Origin: Novacetimonas cocois
Lineage (GTDB): Bacteria; Pseudomonadota; Alphaproteobacteria; Acetobacterales; Acetobacteraceae
Direction of reading: 5' to 3'
Assembly: GCF_003311635.1 (NCBI RefSeq)
Contig: NZ_QEXL01000010.1
Coordinates: forward strand, 62,001 to 126,000
Length of the DNA stretch: 64,000 bases
Made by a program: the position numbers and the translations under genes. Below are positions 24,808 through 33,633 of the stretch, in pieces (positions within the stretch are counted from its first letter, which is position 1; every line of letters begins with the position of its first letter). The notes below the pieces were generated by a model that ran no database searches, had not been told where the DNA came from, and saw only the letters and a program-made list of their open reading frames with translations.

Positions 24808-27800
24808 ATGCCTGCGGGCGGGGACATGATGCGGCAACATAAAGCCATGACAGGGCTGCCCTGCATAAGGTCCATGCCTGGCCGTGCCGGCCTGCTGGGG
24901 GTTACGGCGCTGTGGGGGGTGGCGACGGTCGGGCTGCTCTGCGTGCCGCATGGCGCATGGGCGCGCTCGCAGCCCGCGGCCGCCCCGCCGGTCGCATCGC
25001 CCGCCGCCCCCGATGCGGAGGACGAGGCGATCGAACGCGCCGCCCATCCCACGCCCCAGGACGAGGAGGCGGCGCATCCCTATGCCGTGTCCGACGTGGA
25101 TGAACCCGCCGACGCCCCCGTGGCCGCGCCGCCGACCGACCTTGTCCCGTCCAACCCGTCGGAAACGCAGGCGGTCGATGCCAGCGTGCAGCGCCTCGCA
25201 CACGCGACGGAGGTGTTCGACCTGCTGCTCGATGAAGGCAGCTACTGGCTGACGCATCACGACCTGCGCCGCGGGCACGAGGCGGTCAGCCGCGCGCTGC
25301 AGATCGACCCGACCAGCCCGGAGGCCCTGTACCTTCAGGCGCGGATCGACATTTCGATGGGGCAGATGGCGCAGGCGCAGGCGCTGACGGACCGGCTGGC
25401 GCAGTCGGGGCGCATGTCGGACGAGGTGGCGCAGCTGCGCGGGATGATCAAGGCCGGGCCGGTGGATCCCAAGCTGCTGGCGGAGGCGCGGGCACTGGCC
25501 GCGTCGGGCAAGATGATGCCCGCGATGTTCAAGTACAAGGCCCTGTTCAAGAACGGCGACCCGCCGCCGGACATGGCGCTGGAATATTACCGCGTCCTTG
25601 GCGCGACCATCCTTGGCTATCAGGAGGCGCGGACCAAGCTTGCGGCCTATGTCGCGCACAATCCGCACGATCTTGACGCGGCGCTGACCTATTACCGGGT
25701 GCTGACCTATCGCGTGACCTCGCGCACCGAGGGGATGACCGGGCTGGAGCATCTGATCAACGGCCATGTGCCCACCGGCATCCATGAAGAGGCCCTGCGC
25801 GCCTGGCGCGAGGCGCTGCTGTGGGAGCCGATCATCGGCGATACGGTCCCGCTGTACAAGGAATGGCTGTCGGGGCATCCCGACGACGCGGAGGTGCATG
25901 CCCGCCTGATCAAGGCGCTGGAGACGCAGGCCACGTTCGATGCGGCCAATGACCGGATGGAGGGATACACCCTGATGGCGCAGCGGCGGTTCGGGGATTC
26001 GGAATCCCTGTTCCGCAAGGCGCTGGCGGTCGATCCCAACGATATCGACGCGCTGGGCGGCATGGGCCTCGTGGCGCAGGCGCGCGGGCAGCGCGATCAG
26101 GCGCGGGCCTATTTCGAAAAGGCGCTGAGCCTTGATCCCGACCATGCCGACCGCTGGCAGAAGGCGATCCAGGGGCTGAACAGCTGGAAGATGTCCGGCG
26201 GCATGCGCAGCGACCCGCTGGTGGCGGGGATCGCCCATGACATCGCCGTGGGGGACTTCGCCCAGGCGCATGCCGGGCTGGAACGTCTGGCGCGTCGCCG
26301 CAACAGCGCGCTGACGCTGCTGTCGCTGCAGGGCGCGCTGGCACGGCGCGAGGGCAACACGGCGGAGGCCATGATGGCCTATCGCGCGATCCTTGCCCGC
26401 TGGCCGGGCAATACCGACGCGCTGTTCAACCTTGCCGACCTGCTGATCGCCAGCGGCCACGGGGAGGAGGCGCGCGCCATGCTGCCGCGCTTTGGCAGCG
26501 GGCATCGCGCGATGGTCGATCACCTGCAGGCCGAGCTTCTGGCGTCGGAGGCGGCGCAGGCCCCCACCGACGCGGCGCGCATCGACCTGCTGCGCCGCGC
26601 GGTGGCGACCGATCCGCGCAACCCGTGGCTGCGCCTGCGCCTTGCCCAGACGCTGTACAACACCGAAGACGCCGCCAACCGGGCGGAGGCCGCGCGCATC
26701 ATGAACGACCTGACCGCCCCGCCGCGCGCGGGCGTGCAGGCGTTGCAGGCGGGCGTGATCTATGCGCTGAGCCAGCATGACACCGCAACGGCGCAGCGCC
26801 TGCTGGCGCGCATCCCCGACAGCCAGCGCACGGTGGACATCGACGCGCTGTCGCAGCAGGCCGACCTTGCGCAGGAGGTGCACGATATCGAGGCGGCCCA
26901 CCATTTCGACCGCAAGGCGCTGATGGGGCTGGCGGACCGCGCCGACCCGACCGGCGTGCGCGGCACGATGATCGGCAACGCCCTGATCGATCACAACATG
27001 CCCCAGTCCGTGCGTGAGGTGCTGCTTTCGGAAGAACGCATGACACAGGCGCCCCAGCCGCAGGAAATGCTGTCCTATGCCGGGCTGTACCTTCAGGTAC
27101 ACGACATTGCCGACGCGCGCCGCTGCCTTGACGCGTTCGACCGGCTGGGCCAGCAGCCTGGCGCGCAGGTCACCGCCGATCAGGCGCGCCTGCGTGAACA
27201 GCTGGGTCTGGCGGCGCAGATCCTGACGGCGGACCAGATGGACAATCACGGCCATCCCGCCCGCGCGAAAGAGGTGCTGGCGCCGCTGATGACGCGGTAT
27301 CCGGATTCGGTGGACGTGCACCTTGCGATGGGCCGCGTGTACCAGGCCCGGGGCGAGGCGCAGCGCGCGCTGGCCGAAGACCGGGCCGCGCTGGCGATCC
27401 GGCCCAACAACGTCTATGCGCTGGCGTCGGCGGCGCGCGACGCGGGCGGCGCGGGCGAACTGGCGGCAGCGCGCGGCTATGCCCGGCATCTGTCCGACCT
27501 GCAGCCCGATGCCCCCGTCACGTGGGAAATCCGCGCGGAAATGGCCCGCATCGACCGCGATTCGCGCACGCAGCTGGCGGACCTTGACCACGTGCATGAA
27601 CAGCAGTGCGACATGCCCGGCACCGTGAACTGCGCCCCGCATGAAAACTTTCGCGCCGATTACCGCTGGCCCGACATCGACAGCGAATATGTCAACCTGC
27701 GTGGCGCGACGCTGCCCGATACGTACCATTACCTGCAGCAGGACGACCAGATACAGGCGACCACCCGGCAGATGGTCTATCTGCGGGATTCGGTGTCGCC

Positions 27801-28866
27801 GCAGATCGACGCCAACACCTTCGTGCGCAGCCGCACCGGTCGCGTGGGGCTGGGGCAGCTGACGGAATTCGCCGTTCCCATCACCGGGACCATCCCGTTC
27901 GGGACGTGGGACCACCGGCTGTCATTTTCCGTGACGCCGACGCTGCTGTTCACCGGCGACCCGCTGCGCAATCCCAATTCGGCGCGGCAGTTCGGGACCG
28001 TGGCGGTCAACGGCGCGCGGCCGTGGGGATACCATCATTACTATACGCAGGGCGTGGGCCTGAACCTCAGCTATTTCAACCGCTGGTTCAGCGCGGATGT
28101 CGGGTCCTCACCCCTTGGCTTCCCCATCACCAACGTGGTGGGCGGGGTCGAATTCGCCCCGCACCTGACGCGTAACCTGACGCTGCGTGTCAGCGGCGGG
28201 CGGCGCATGGTGACCGACAGCGAACTGTCCTATGCCGGGGAACGCGACCCCGGCACCGGGCGGACATGGGGCGGGGTGACGCGCAATTTCGGCCACGGCG
28301 CGCTGGAATGGTCCGAGGCGGGATGGAACGTCTATGCCGGGGGCGGCTTTGCCTATCTGGAGGGGCATAACGTCATCGGCAATACCGAGACCGAGGCCGG
28401 GGCCGGCGGCAGCGCCACCGTGTGGGAGGAAAAGGGTCGTCAGCGCCTGCGTGTCGGTGGGGACCTGATGTATTTCGGCTACAAGCGCGACAGCTACTTC
28501 TTCACATGGGGGCAGGGGGGCTACTTCTCCCCGCGTGACTATTTCGGGGCGATGGTGCCGGTCGAATGGTCGGGCCACACCGAACACTGGACCTGGTTCC
28601 TGCGGGGGGAGGCGGGATACCAGAATTACCACAGCAACGGCGCGCCCTATTACCCGACAAGCTCCCTGCTGCAGACGACGGTTTCGACCCCCAATTCCTA
28701 TGGCGGGTACGGGGCCAGCGGACTGGCGGGCAATGTGCGCGGGCGCGTGGTCTATCAGGTGGACCACCGTTTCCGCATCGGGCTGGAGGGGGGATACACC
28801 CGCGCGGGAACATGGTCTGAATCGGACGGGATGCTACTGTTCCACTACGCATTCGACGGACAGTAA
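24808..28866 (+). CDS. bcsCII: BcsC, outer-membrane cellulose export porin with TPR domain, type II
   Basis: A 1352-residue exporter. A signal peptide (GLLGVTALWGVATVGLLC, cleavage after WARS region) leads into a Pro/Ala-rich segment and then many tetratricopeptide repeats (about residues 100-960; typical units read SLFRKALAVDPNDIDALGGM and RAYFEKALSLDPDHADRWQK). The C-terminal 370 residues form the BCSC beta-barrel (RQFGTVAVNGARPWGYHHYY, GGVEFAPHLTRNLTLRVSGG), ending in FHYAFDGQ. It guides the glucan through the periplasm and outer membrane. Start 24808 is 21 bp after bcsY; ATGs at 24826 and 24829 are alternatives. The length and layout match the family. Confidence 0.95.
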   Translation: MPAGGDMMRQHKAMTGLPCIRSMPGRAGLLGVTALWGVATVGLLCVPHGAWARSQPAAAPPVASPAAPDAEDEAIERAAHPTPQDEEAAHPYAVSDVDEPADAPVAAPPTDLVPSNPSETQAVDASVQRLAHATEVFDLLLDEGSYWLTHHDLRRGHEAVSRALQIDPTSPEALYLQARIDISMGQMAQAQALTDRLAQSGRMSDEVAQLRGMIKAGPVDPKLLAEARALAASGKMMPAMFKYKALFKNGDPPPDMALEYYRVLGATILGYQEARTKLAAYVAHNPHDLDAALTYYRVLTYRVTSRTEGMTGLEHLINGHVPTGIHEEALRAWREALLWEPIIGDTVPLYKEWLSGHPDDAEVHARLIKALETQATFDAANDRMEGYTLMAQRRFGDSESLFRKALAVDPNDIDALGGMGLVAQARGQRDQARAYFEKALSLDPDHADRWQKAIQGLNSWKMSGGMRSDPLVAGIAHDIAVGDFAQAHAGLERLARRRNSALTLLSLQGALARREGNTAEAMMAYRAILARWPGNTDALFNLADLLIASGHGEEARAMLPRFGSGHRAMVDHLQAELLASEAAQAPTDAARIDLLRRAVATDPRNPWLRLRLAQTLYNTEDAANRAEAARIMNDLTAPPRAGVQALQAGVIYALSQHDTATAQRLLARIPDSQRTVDIDALSQQADLAQEVHDIEAAHHFDRKALMGLADRADPTGVRGTMIGNALIDHNMPQSVREVLLSEERMTQAPQPQEMLSYAGLYLQVHDIADARRCLDAFDRLGQQPGAQVTADQARLREQLGLAAQILTADQMDNHGHPARAKEVLAPLMTRYPDSVDVHLAMGRVYQARGEAQRALAEDRAALAIRPNNVYALASAARDAGGAGELAAARGYARHLSDLQPDAPVTWEIRAEMARIDRDSRTQLADLDHVHEQQCDMPGTVNCAPHENFRADYRWPDIDSEYVNLRGATLPDTYHYLQQDDQIQATTRQMVYLRDSVSPQIDANTFVRSRTGRVGLGQLTEFAVPITGTIPFGTWDHRLSFSVTPTLLFTGDPLRNPNSARQFGTVAVNGARPWGYHHYYTQGVGLNLSYFNRWFSADVGSSPLGFPITNVVGGVEFAPHLTRNLTLRVSGGRRMVTDSELSYAGERDPGTGRTWGGVTRNFGHGALEWSEAGWNVYAGGGFAYLEGHNVIGNTETEAGAGGSATVWEEKGRQRLRVGGDLMYFGYKRDSYFFTWGQGGYFSPRDYFGAMVPVEWSGHTEHWTWFLRGEAGYQNYHSNGAPYYPTSSLLQTTVSTPNSYGGYGASGLAGNVRGRVVYQVDHRFRIGLEGGYTRAGTWSESDGMLLFHYAFDGQ

Positions 28867-28878
28867 GGAGCCTGCTGC

Positions 28879-30612
28879 ATGACACGGACGCGTAAAAAGG
28901 CCACCGCGATGAAAAAGATGGCGCAACGCCGCACCACCCTGTTCGCAGCCCTTGCGCTGGCGGCGTTGCCGCAGGTCGCGTGGGCGCAGGCATGCCCCGA
29001 CGCGGGCGATGGCACGCAGGGCCTGTGCATGCCCGCCACCGATGCGGCATCCGCCGGGATGGACCGTGCGCCGACTGCCCGCGACGACGCGCGCGCGGGA
29101 TATCGCGCGGGTGACCTGTGGCAGGCGCACGGGCAGGTCTGGCAGGCGGAAACCGTGACGGCGGGGCAGGCGCGCTGGACCCGCATGACGCCCACGCGCC
29201 CCGCCGACACGTTCGGCGCGCACGCCCTGTTCGCCGGCGGGCCGATGCAGATGGTCTCGGGCTATCACGGTCCCGCGCTGGATGTGGAGGTCACGCAGGG
29301 CGGACAGCCCGCCGTGGTCACGATCGGCATCGGCGCGGACGGGGATCTGGACCATGCCGCCCTGCGCGCGGCGCTGGCGCGGCGCGACGGCGGGACGTTC
29401 GCCAATGTCGTGCGGGTGTATGACCAGTCGGGGCATGGCAACCACCTGGTGGCAACGCCGCAGCATGTCGTGCATGTGGGGGAGGTCCGCATCGCGGGCC
29501 ATGACGCCATTTCGTGGGGGGAGGCCAACGGCCCCGGCGGCTTCATCCTGCCTGCCGGGGTGCGGGTGCGCGGCGATGGCTTCTTTTTCGGCACGACGGG
29601 GACCTATGCCTCCTCCAATTCCGGGTTCTCGGCGTTTCCCGTGCCGGTCCTGCTGGGCGAGGCGGGACAGAAAAACACCTTCAAGCTGTTTTTCGGCAGC
29701 TACAGCCTTGACGGCTTCGCGCATGTGGCCGACGGGATGGACCCCGACCACCGCACGGACCTTGTGGTCATGAACTCCCCCGCCGCCGTCAGCGTGTATG
29801 GCGACCATGACGGCTATCACCTCGATGCCGCGAACTCGGCCGGCACGTACATGCGCGGCGCGATGCCCACGGGGATGCTGTCGGGCGGGTATGTCGGATA
29901 CAATGCCGACGGGGGCGAATGGTTCGTGCAGGGCCGCAACACCGGGCAGTGGACGGGCATCGTCATCGCCGATGTCGCGCCGCGCCGCGAGCAGGTCCGC
30001 GCGTTTCAGGCCGCCGCCGCCGTGGCGGGCGATTACATGCCGCAGCTGCGTTCGGTGTTCGTTGCGATCGGCGACAGCCGGACGGAGGGATTCCTGCTGG
30101 CGGATGGCCGCAACTGGCCCTATCTGATGCAGCGCCACGGCCGGTACCAGAGCTATGATTTCGGGGTGTCGGGGGCGACGACGCGGCAGATGGTGGGCAT
30201 GCTGCCCGCGGCCGAGGCGGCGGGACGCAACGCGTCGTCCAGGGTCGCGGTGGTGTTCGGCGGGGTGAACGACCACCTGCCATACAACCACATCCCGGTG
30301 GACGAGACGCTGCGCAACCTTGCGCAGATCACGCGGCGGCTGAAGGCGGCGGGATTCCATGTCGTCATCATCGCGGAGGCGAACACCACCGGCGCGCCGC
30401 GCGCGGAGATCCAGAAGGCGATCGACAGCCACATGATCACGGTGGACGCGGAAATCGACCCCTTTGCGCCGGGGCAGCCGATGGCCGACGTGGGCAACCG
30501 GACGTACTGGTTCGCGGATTACACCCATCCGTCGCAGCACGGGCACTGGGTCCTGTCGGAAACGGTGTGGAAACGCGTCGGTGGATGGCTGATGCAGCCG
30601 GCGCGTAACTGA
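28879..30612 (+). CDS. Secreted SGNH hydrolase of the bcs II operon (ORF569-like)
   Basis: A 577-residue exported protein. The signal peptide is TTLFAALALAALPQVAWA. The first half contains segments resembling arabinofuranosidase B catalytic domains (MQMVSGYHGPALDVEV, then VRVYDQSGHGNHLVATP). The C-terminal third is a full SGNH hydrolase: Ser400 in AIGDSRTEG, GVSGATT, GGVND, and Asp547/His550 in ADYTHPSQHG. AAGGAG eight bases before 28879 and a 12-bp gap after bcsC show it belongs to the operon. It matches the position of the gene of about 569 codons reported downstream of bcsCII in K. xylinus. A periplasmic or extracellular glucan O-acyl-esterase is a reasonable inference. Confidence 0.88.
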   Translation: MTRTRKKATAMKKMAQRRTTLFAALALAALPQVAWAQACPDAGDGTQGLCMPATDAASAGMDRAPTARDDARAGYRAGDLWQAHGQVWQAETVTAGQARWTRMTPTRPADTFGAHALFAGGPMQMVSGYHGPALDVEVTQGGQPAVVTIGIGADGDLDHAALRAALARRDGGTFANVVRVYDQSGHGNHLVATPQHVVHVGEVRIAGHDAISWGEANGPGGFILPAGVRVRGDGFFFGTTGTYASSNSGFSAFPVPVLLGEAGQKNTFKLFFGSYSLDGFAHVADGMDPDHRTDLVVMNSPAAVSVYGDHDGYHLDAANSAGTYMRGAMPTGMLSGGYVGYNADGGEWFVQGRNTGQWTGIVIADVAPRREQVRAFQAAAAVAGDYMPQLRSVFVAIGDSRTEGFLLADGRNWPYLMQRHGRYQSYDFGVSGATTRQMVGMLPAAEAAGRNASSRVAVVFGGVNDHLPYNHIPVDETLRNLAQITRRLKAAGFHVVIIAEANTTGAPRAEIQKAIDSHMITVDAEIDPFAPGQPMADVGNRTYWFADYTHPSQHGHWVLSETVWKRVGGWLMQPARN

Positions 30613-30660
30613 CGGCCGCGCCCGGCTGGGAAGGGCTATTTCAAAACAACCTGTTGATGA

Positions 30661-30740
30661 TAAAAGTTTTTGGGTGTCGCCTTTTTTCAAAAAGGCGACG
30701 TCTTTCAAAGCTTTTTGAAAAAAGCTTTACCAAAAACTTT
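30661..30740 (+). repeat. Two-hairpin intergenic repeat, family 1, copy C
   Basis: A near-consensus copy: outer arm AAAAGTTTTTGGGTG, H2 GTCGCC/GGCGAC fully paired, H1 AAGCTTTTTGAAAAAAGCTT, outer arm ACCAAAAACTTT. It starts 49 bp after the stop of the last bcs operon gene, H2 side toward that gene. CATGATTTCAGGGT follows, as in copy D. Confidence 0.95.
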
Positions 30741-30835
30741 CATGATTTCAGGGTTTTGTGGACAGGGCTGGCGACAGGATTTGCCATGCCCCCGATGCAG
30801 GCGACATACTGTCCCCTTCGCCGGAGAGTGCCTGC

Positions 30836-31879
30836 ATGTCCCTGTTTCGCGTGTCCGACCATTGTGACGGAGCCCGTTTTTATAACCCCGCCAGCATTCT
30901 GCCGCCCGGATGGCGTCCGCGCGGGCTGCGGGCGTGGGACATCTGGAAATGGCAGCGCAATCGCCCGCCCTCCGACTGGCCCGCATGGATCGACAATCCC
31001 GTTCCCACCGGCGACCCGCGCCAGCCACCGCCGGCAGGCGCGATTCAGGTGACCTTCATCGGCCACAGCACCTTCCTGCTGCGTATCGCGCGGGCCGACG
31101 GGTCGGTGCTGACGGTCCTGACGGACCCGATCTTTTCCATGCGCTGTTCGCCGGTGCAATGGGCCGGGCCGCGCCGCGTGCGCGCGCCGGGGCGGCGGAT
31201 GGCGGACCTGCCGCCGGTTGACGTCATCCTCGTCTCCCACTGCCATTACGATCATATGGACCTGCCGTCGCTGCGCGCGCTGGCGCGTCGGGGGGATGAC
31301 CCGCTGGTGGTCGTGCCGTCGGGCAACGCGCGGCACCTGCGCCGCACCGGGCTGCGGCGCGTGGTCGAACTGGACTGGTGGGACAGTGTGGAGCTTGCGG
31401 ATACGCGCATCACCGCGACGCCCGCGCGTCATGCCGCCGCCCGCACGCCGTTCGACCGCAACCGCAGCCTGTGGGCGGGCTTCATGCTGCGGGTGGCGGG
31501 GCCGCAGGGCGTGCGGCAGGCATTCTTTGCCGGGGATACGGCGCATGGCCGTCACTGGGGCATGATCCGCGACCGGCTGGACGCGCCGGACGTGGCGCTG
31601 CTGCCGGTCGGGGCCTATGACCCGCGCGACCTGATGGCGTCCGTCCATGCAACACCGGAGGAGGCATGCGCGGGGTTCATGGAACTGGGCGCGCGGCGGG
31701 GCGTGGGGATGCATTTCGGCACGTTCCGCCTGACGGACGAACCGATGGACGAACCCGTGCGCAGGCTGGCGCGCGCCGTGGCGGCGGCGGGACTGCCGCC
31801 CGATGCCTTCACCACGCTGGGGCATGGCGAATGTCGCGACATCGCGTGCGTTCAGCCCGCCACCGCCGACGTGCGATAG
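30836..31879 (+). CDS. MBL-fold metallohydrolase, UlaG/NAPE-PLD-like
   Basis: A 347-residue metallo-beta-lactamase-fold hydrolase. The metal motif HxHxDH is VSHCHYDHMD, preceded by VTFIGHSTFLLRI and LTVLTDPIF, as in the RomA/UlaG/NAPE-PLD branch; the later AFFAGDTAHG and GMHFGTFRLTDEP carry the remaining ligands. Such enzymes cleave phosphodiester or lactone bonds, but the substrate is unknown. The start at 30836 (MSLFRVSD) has GGAGA eight bases upstream. An upstream ATG at 30758 runs through unrelated sequence. The 3' end overlaps the convergent TetR gene by 28 bp. Confidence 0.9.
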   Translation: MSLFRVSDHCDGARFYNPASILPPGWRPRGLRAWDIWKWQRNRPPSDWPAWIDNPVPTGDPRQPPPAGAIQVTFIGHSTFLLRIARADGSVLTVLTDPIFSMRCSPVQWAGPRRVRAPGRRMADLPPVDVILVSHCHYDHMDLPSLRALARRGDDPLVVVPSGNARHLRRTGLRRVVELDWWDSVELADTRITATPARHAAARTPFDRNRSLWAGFMLRVAGPQGVRQAFFAGDTAHGRHWGMIRDRLDAPDVALLPVGAYDPRDLMASVHATPEEACAGFMELGARRGVGMHFGTFRLTDEPMDEPVRRLARAVAAAGLPPDAFTTLGHGECRDIACVQPATADVR

Positions 31880-32478
31880 GGGCGCACGCCCATCAGGATG
31901 TCCCGCGTTGTCCGCAACGCGCGGGCCAGGCGGCCCGGTTCGCGGTGGATCCTGAACGCCACCGCGTTTCCCAGCCAGTAATGGAACAGTTCGCGCGCCA
32001 CGTCCGCCGGGTCAGTGACCGGACAGATCGATCCGTCCGCCACCCCCGCGCGGATCCCCCCGTCGAGGAGCGAGACCAGCATTTCGATCCCGTCCACCAT
32101 CACCCTGCGCATGTCTTCGGAAAACTCGCTGACCTCCGCACCGATCTTGACGATCAGGCATTTCTGCCGCGGGTCGGGGCCGGTTTCGCACGCCACCCAT
32201 GATGACCAGTATTCCATCAGCCGATCCCGCCCCGACAGGTGGGTGCGCGACAGGAACCCGCGAAGCGTCGCCACATGTTCGGCAATGCCGTGCCGCAGCA
32301 GTTCCTGTCCGAACACGTCCTTTGACGCGAAATAGTAATAGAACGATCCCTTGGGCACGTGGGCTGCGGCAAGCACGTCATTGATGCTGGTGCTGGCAAA
32401 GCCCCGCTGCGCGACCAGGGGCCATGCCTGTTCCAGCAGCAGCAGACGGGTGGCGGATTGCATCGGGGTGGCGGCCAT
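31852..32478 (-). CDS. TetR-family regulator
   Basis: A 208-residue TetR repressor. The DNA-binding helices are LEQAWPLVAQRGFASTSI then VLAAAHVPKGSFYYYFASKD (residues 15-54). The C-terminal half (FLSRTHLSGRDRLMEYWSSW, then CLIVKIGAEVSEFSEDMRR) resembles the TetR_C_11/AcuR-like group that senses electrophiles or small acids. Its stop overlaps the convergent MBL-fold gene by 28 bp, an arrangement that can couple expression by antisense transcription. No operator is identified. Confidence 0.9.
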   Translation of the reverse strand: MAATPMQSATRLLLLEQAWPLVAQRGFASTSINDVLAAAHVPKGSFYYYFASKDVFGQELLRHGIAEHVATLRGFLSRTHLSGRDRLMEYWSSWVACETGPDPRQKCLIVKIGAEVSEFSEDMRRVMVDGIEMLVSLLDGGIRAGVADGSICPVTDPADVARELFHYWLGNAVAFRIHREPGRLARALRTTRDILMGVRPYRTSAVAG

Positions 32479-33135
32479 TACGGGCGATCAGTTCCGGCGC
32501 GGGGGGATGGGTTCATGGACATGCGTGGCAAGTCTAGCGCAACATGCGAGAAGTAAAACATGCTTATGATATACAGATTTATTCCATGATGGTGACGGAT
32601 GCGCCGCCGCAGGAACGGGACAGCGCACGGTGACATGCATACCCGTTCCGCCCGTTCCTGTCAGGGGGGCGGGATGTCAGGGAATGTATCATCGCGCATG
32701 TATCGCGGCGGGACCCCACGAAATCACGCCGCATTTTGTATGTTTGTTCCCGTGATGGGGGATTCGTCATTCCCCGCCAGAATGACTGTCGGGCACAAGT
32801 CTGTCATGAAACACGTGTTTCTGATATATTGTTATATATAAACAATAAAATCATGATTTCAAAAACAACAAAAATAATAGTTGTTTTTAAATAAAACATC
32901 ACAGATTCGTTTTATGCTTGACATCCCATCCCCCGCTGATAGGGTGCGGACGTCATCAGGACGGTATTTTCCATCCAGGGATCAGCATCATGACGATATG
33001 CATGCGTGGCTATGGCCGATGTTGGGGACCCGTCATGCGGGCACACCCCGGATATTCCCCCCCGGCGCGATAGGCAGTCATCGGATCTGTCGGAATCGTC
33101 CCGGAATGGCACAGGATTTTTTCGGATTACAGATC
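32479..33135. other. AT-rich intergenic region
   Basis: A 657-bp gap with a strongly AT-rich core at about 32815-32915, unlike the window. It holds two adjacent inverted repeats (32825-32888). It must contain the TetR promoter and that of the 62-codon gene at 33136. No other gene is recognised. Confidence 0.5.
32861..32888. repeat. Inverted repeat in the AT-rich region
   Basis: A perfect 9-bp stem, AAAAACAAC / GTTGTTTTT, with a 10-base loop. A second palindrome, TATTGTT/AACAATA, lies just upstream near 32827-32847. They may be operators or a weak terminator. Confidence 0.5.
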
Positions 33136-33324
33136 ATGCTTGAATCAACAATCATTGAAATTGACGGCATCTTTGTCGGAACCGCGATCGTGCTGGCGAA
33201 CGTTGCGGGCCGACGGTTTTACGCCACCCACGACCGGGTGCGCGCCCTGCATAACGCCGTGCTGCCCGACCTTGGCAGCCTGCGCCGGCGCGTGGCCCGC
33301 CTGTTCCGCGCCACCACGCCCTGA
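33136..33324 (+). CDS. Small conserved hypothetical protein
   Basis: A 62-residue protein starting MLESTIIEIDGIFVGTAIVL, with FYATHDRVRALHNAVLPDLG and a basic C-terminus (RRRVARLFRATTP). Small proteins of this pattern (IDGIFVGAAV, then DPRV..LDG) occur in acetic acid bacteria and I recognise the style but not a function. The ATG at 33136 is chosen because the similarity-like pattern starts there; the same frame is open much further upstream without protein-like sequence. Confidence 0.65.
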   Translation: MLESTIIEIDGIFVGTAIVLANVAGRRFYATHDRVRALHNAVLPDLGSLRRRVARLFRATTP

Positions 33325-33455
33325 GCGGGGCCGGATTGTCCCGTTCAGGATAATCCCTGTCCGGCGCAACATGAAATCAATGTACGGTGTCGGTCATCCG
33401 CTGCCAGTCATGCTGCGGATGACCGGCCCCAGATACCGGCCTCAGATAAAAACGA

Positions 33456-33536
33456 CAAAAGTTTCCGGGGGTTGCCTTTTTTCAGAAAGGCGACGTTCTT
33501 CGAAGTTTTTTTGAAAAAACTTCACCAAAAACTTTT
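33456..33536 (+). repeat. Two-hairpin intergenic repeat, family 1, copy D
   Basis: H2 is diverged (GTTGCC...GGCGAC) and H1 is altered (GAAGTTTTTTTGAAAAAACTTC) but still fully paired, apparently by compensating changes. It lies between convergent gene ends at 33324 and 33634. ATGATTTCAGGGTATTG follows, a conserved flank. Confidence 0.9.
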
Positions 33537-33633
33537 ATGATTTCAGGGTATTGTCAGGCCGATCTTTTCAGGCGGTCTCCGGGCAGTTTTCCAAAAAACT
33601 TTTGTGATGACACGATGCTTTGTCACCGTGCCG

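Noticed and set aside
18283-27915. Very long minus-strand open frames opposite the bcs genes (18283-21762 and 23815-27915)
   Set aside because: They are antisense to bcsAB, bcsY and bcsC, are Arg/His/Gln-rich without domains, and arise from the high GC content of the real genes.
30661-30740. Reading the family 1 repeats simply as intrinsic terminators
   Set aside because: The hairpins are not followed by a clear T-run after the last stem, the outer arms and the second hairpin are not needed for that, and copy L is not at a gene end. Termination remains one possible role.
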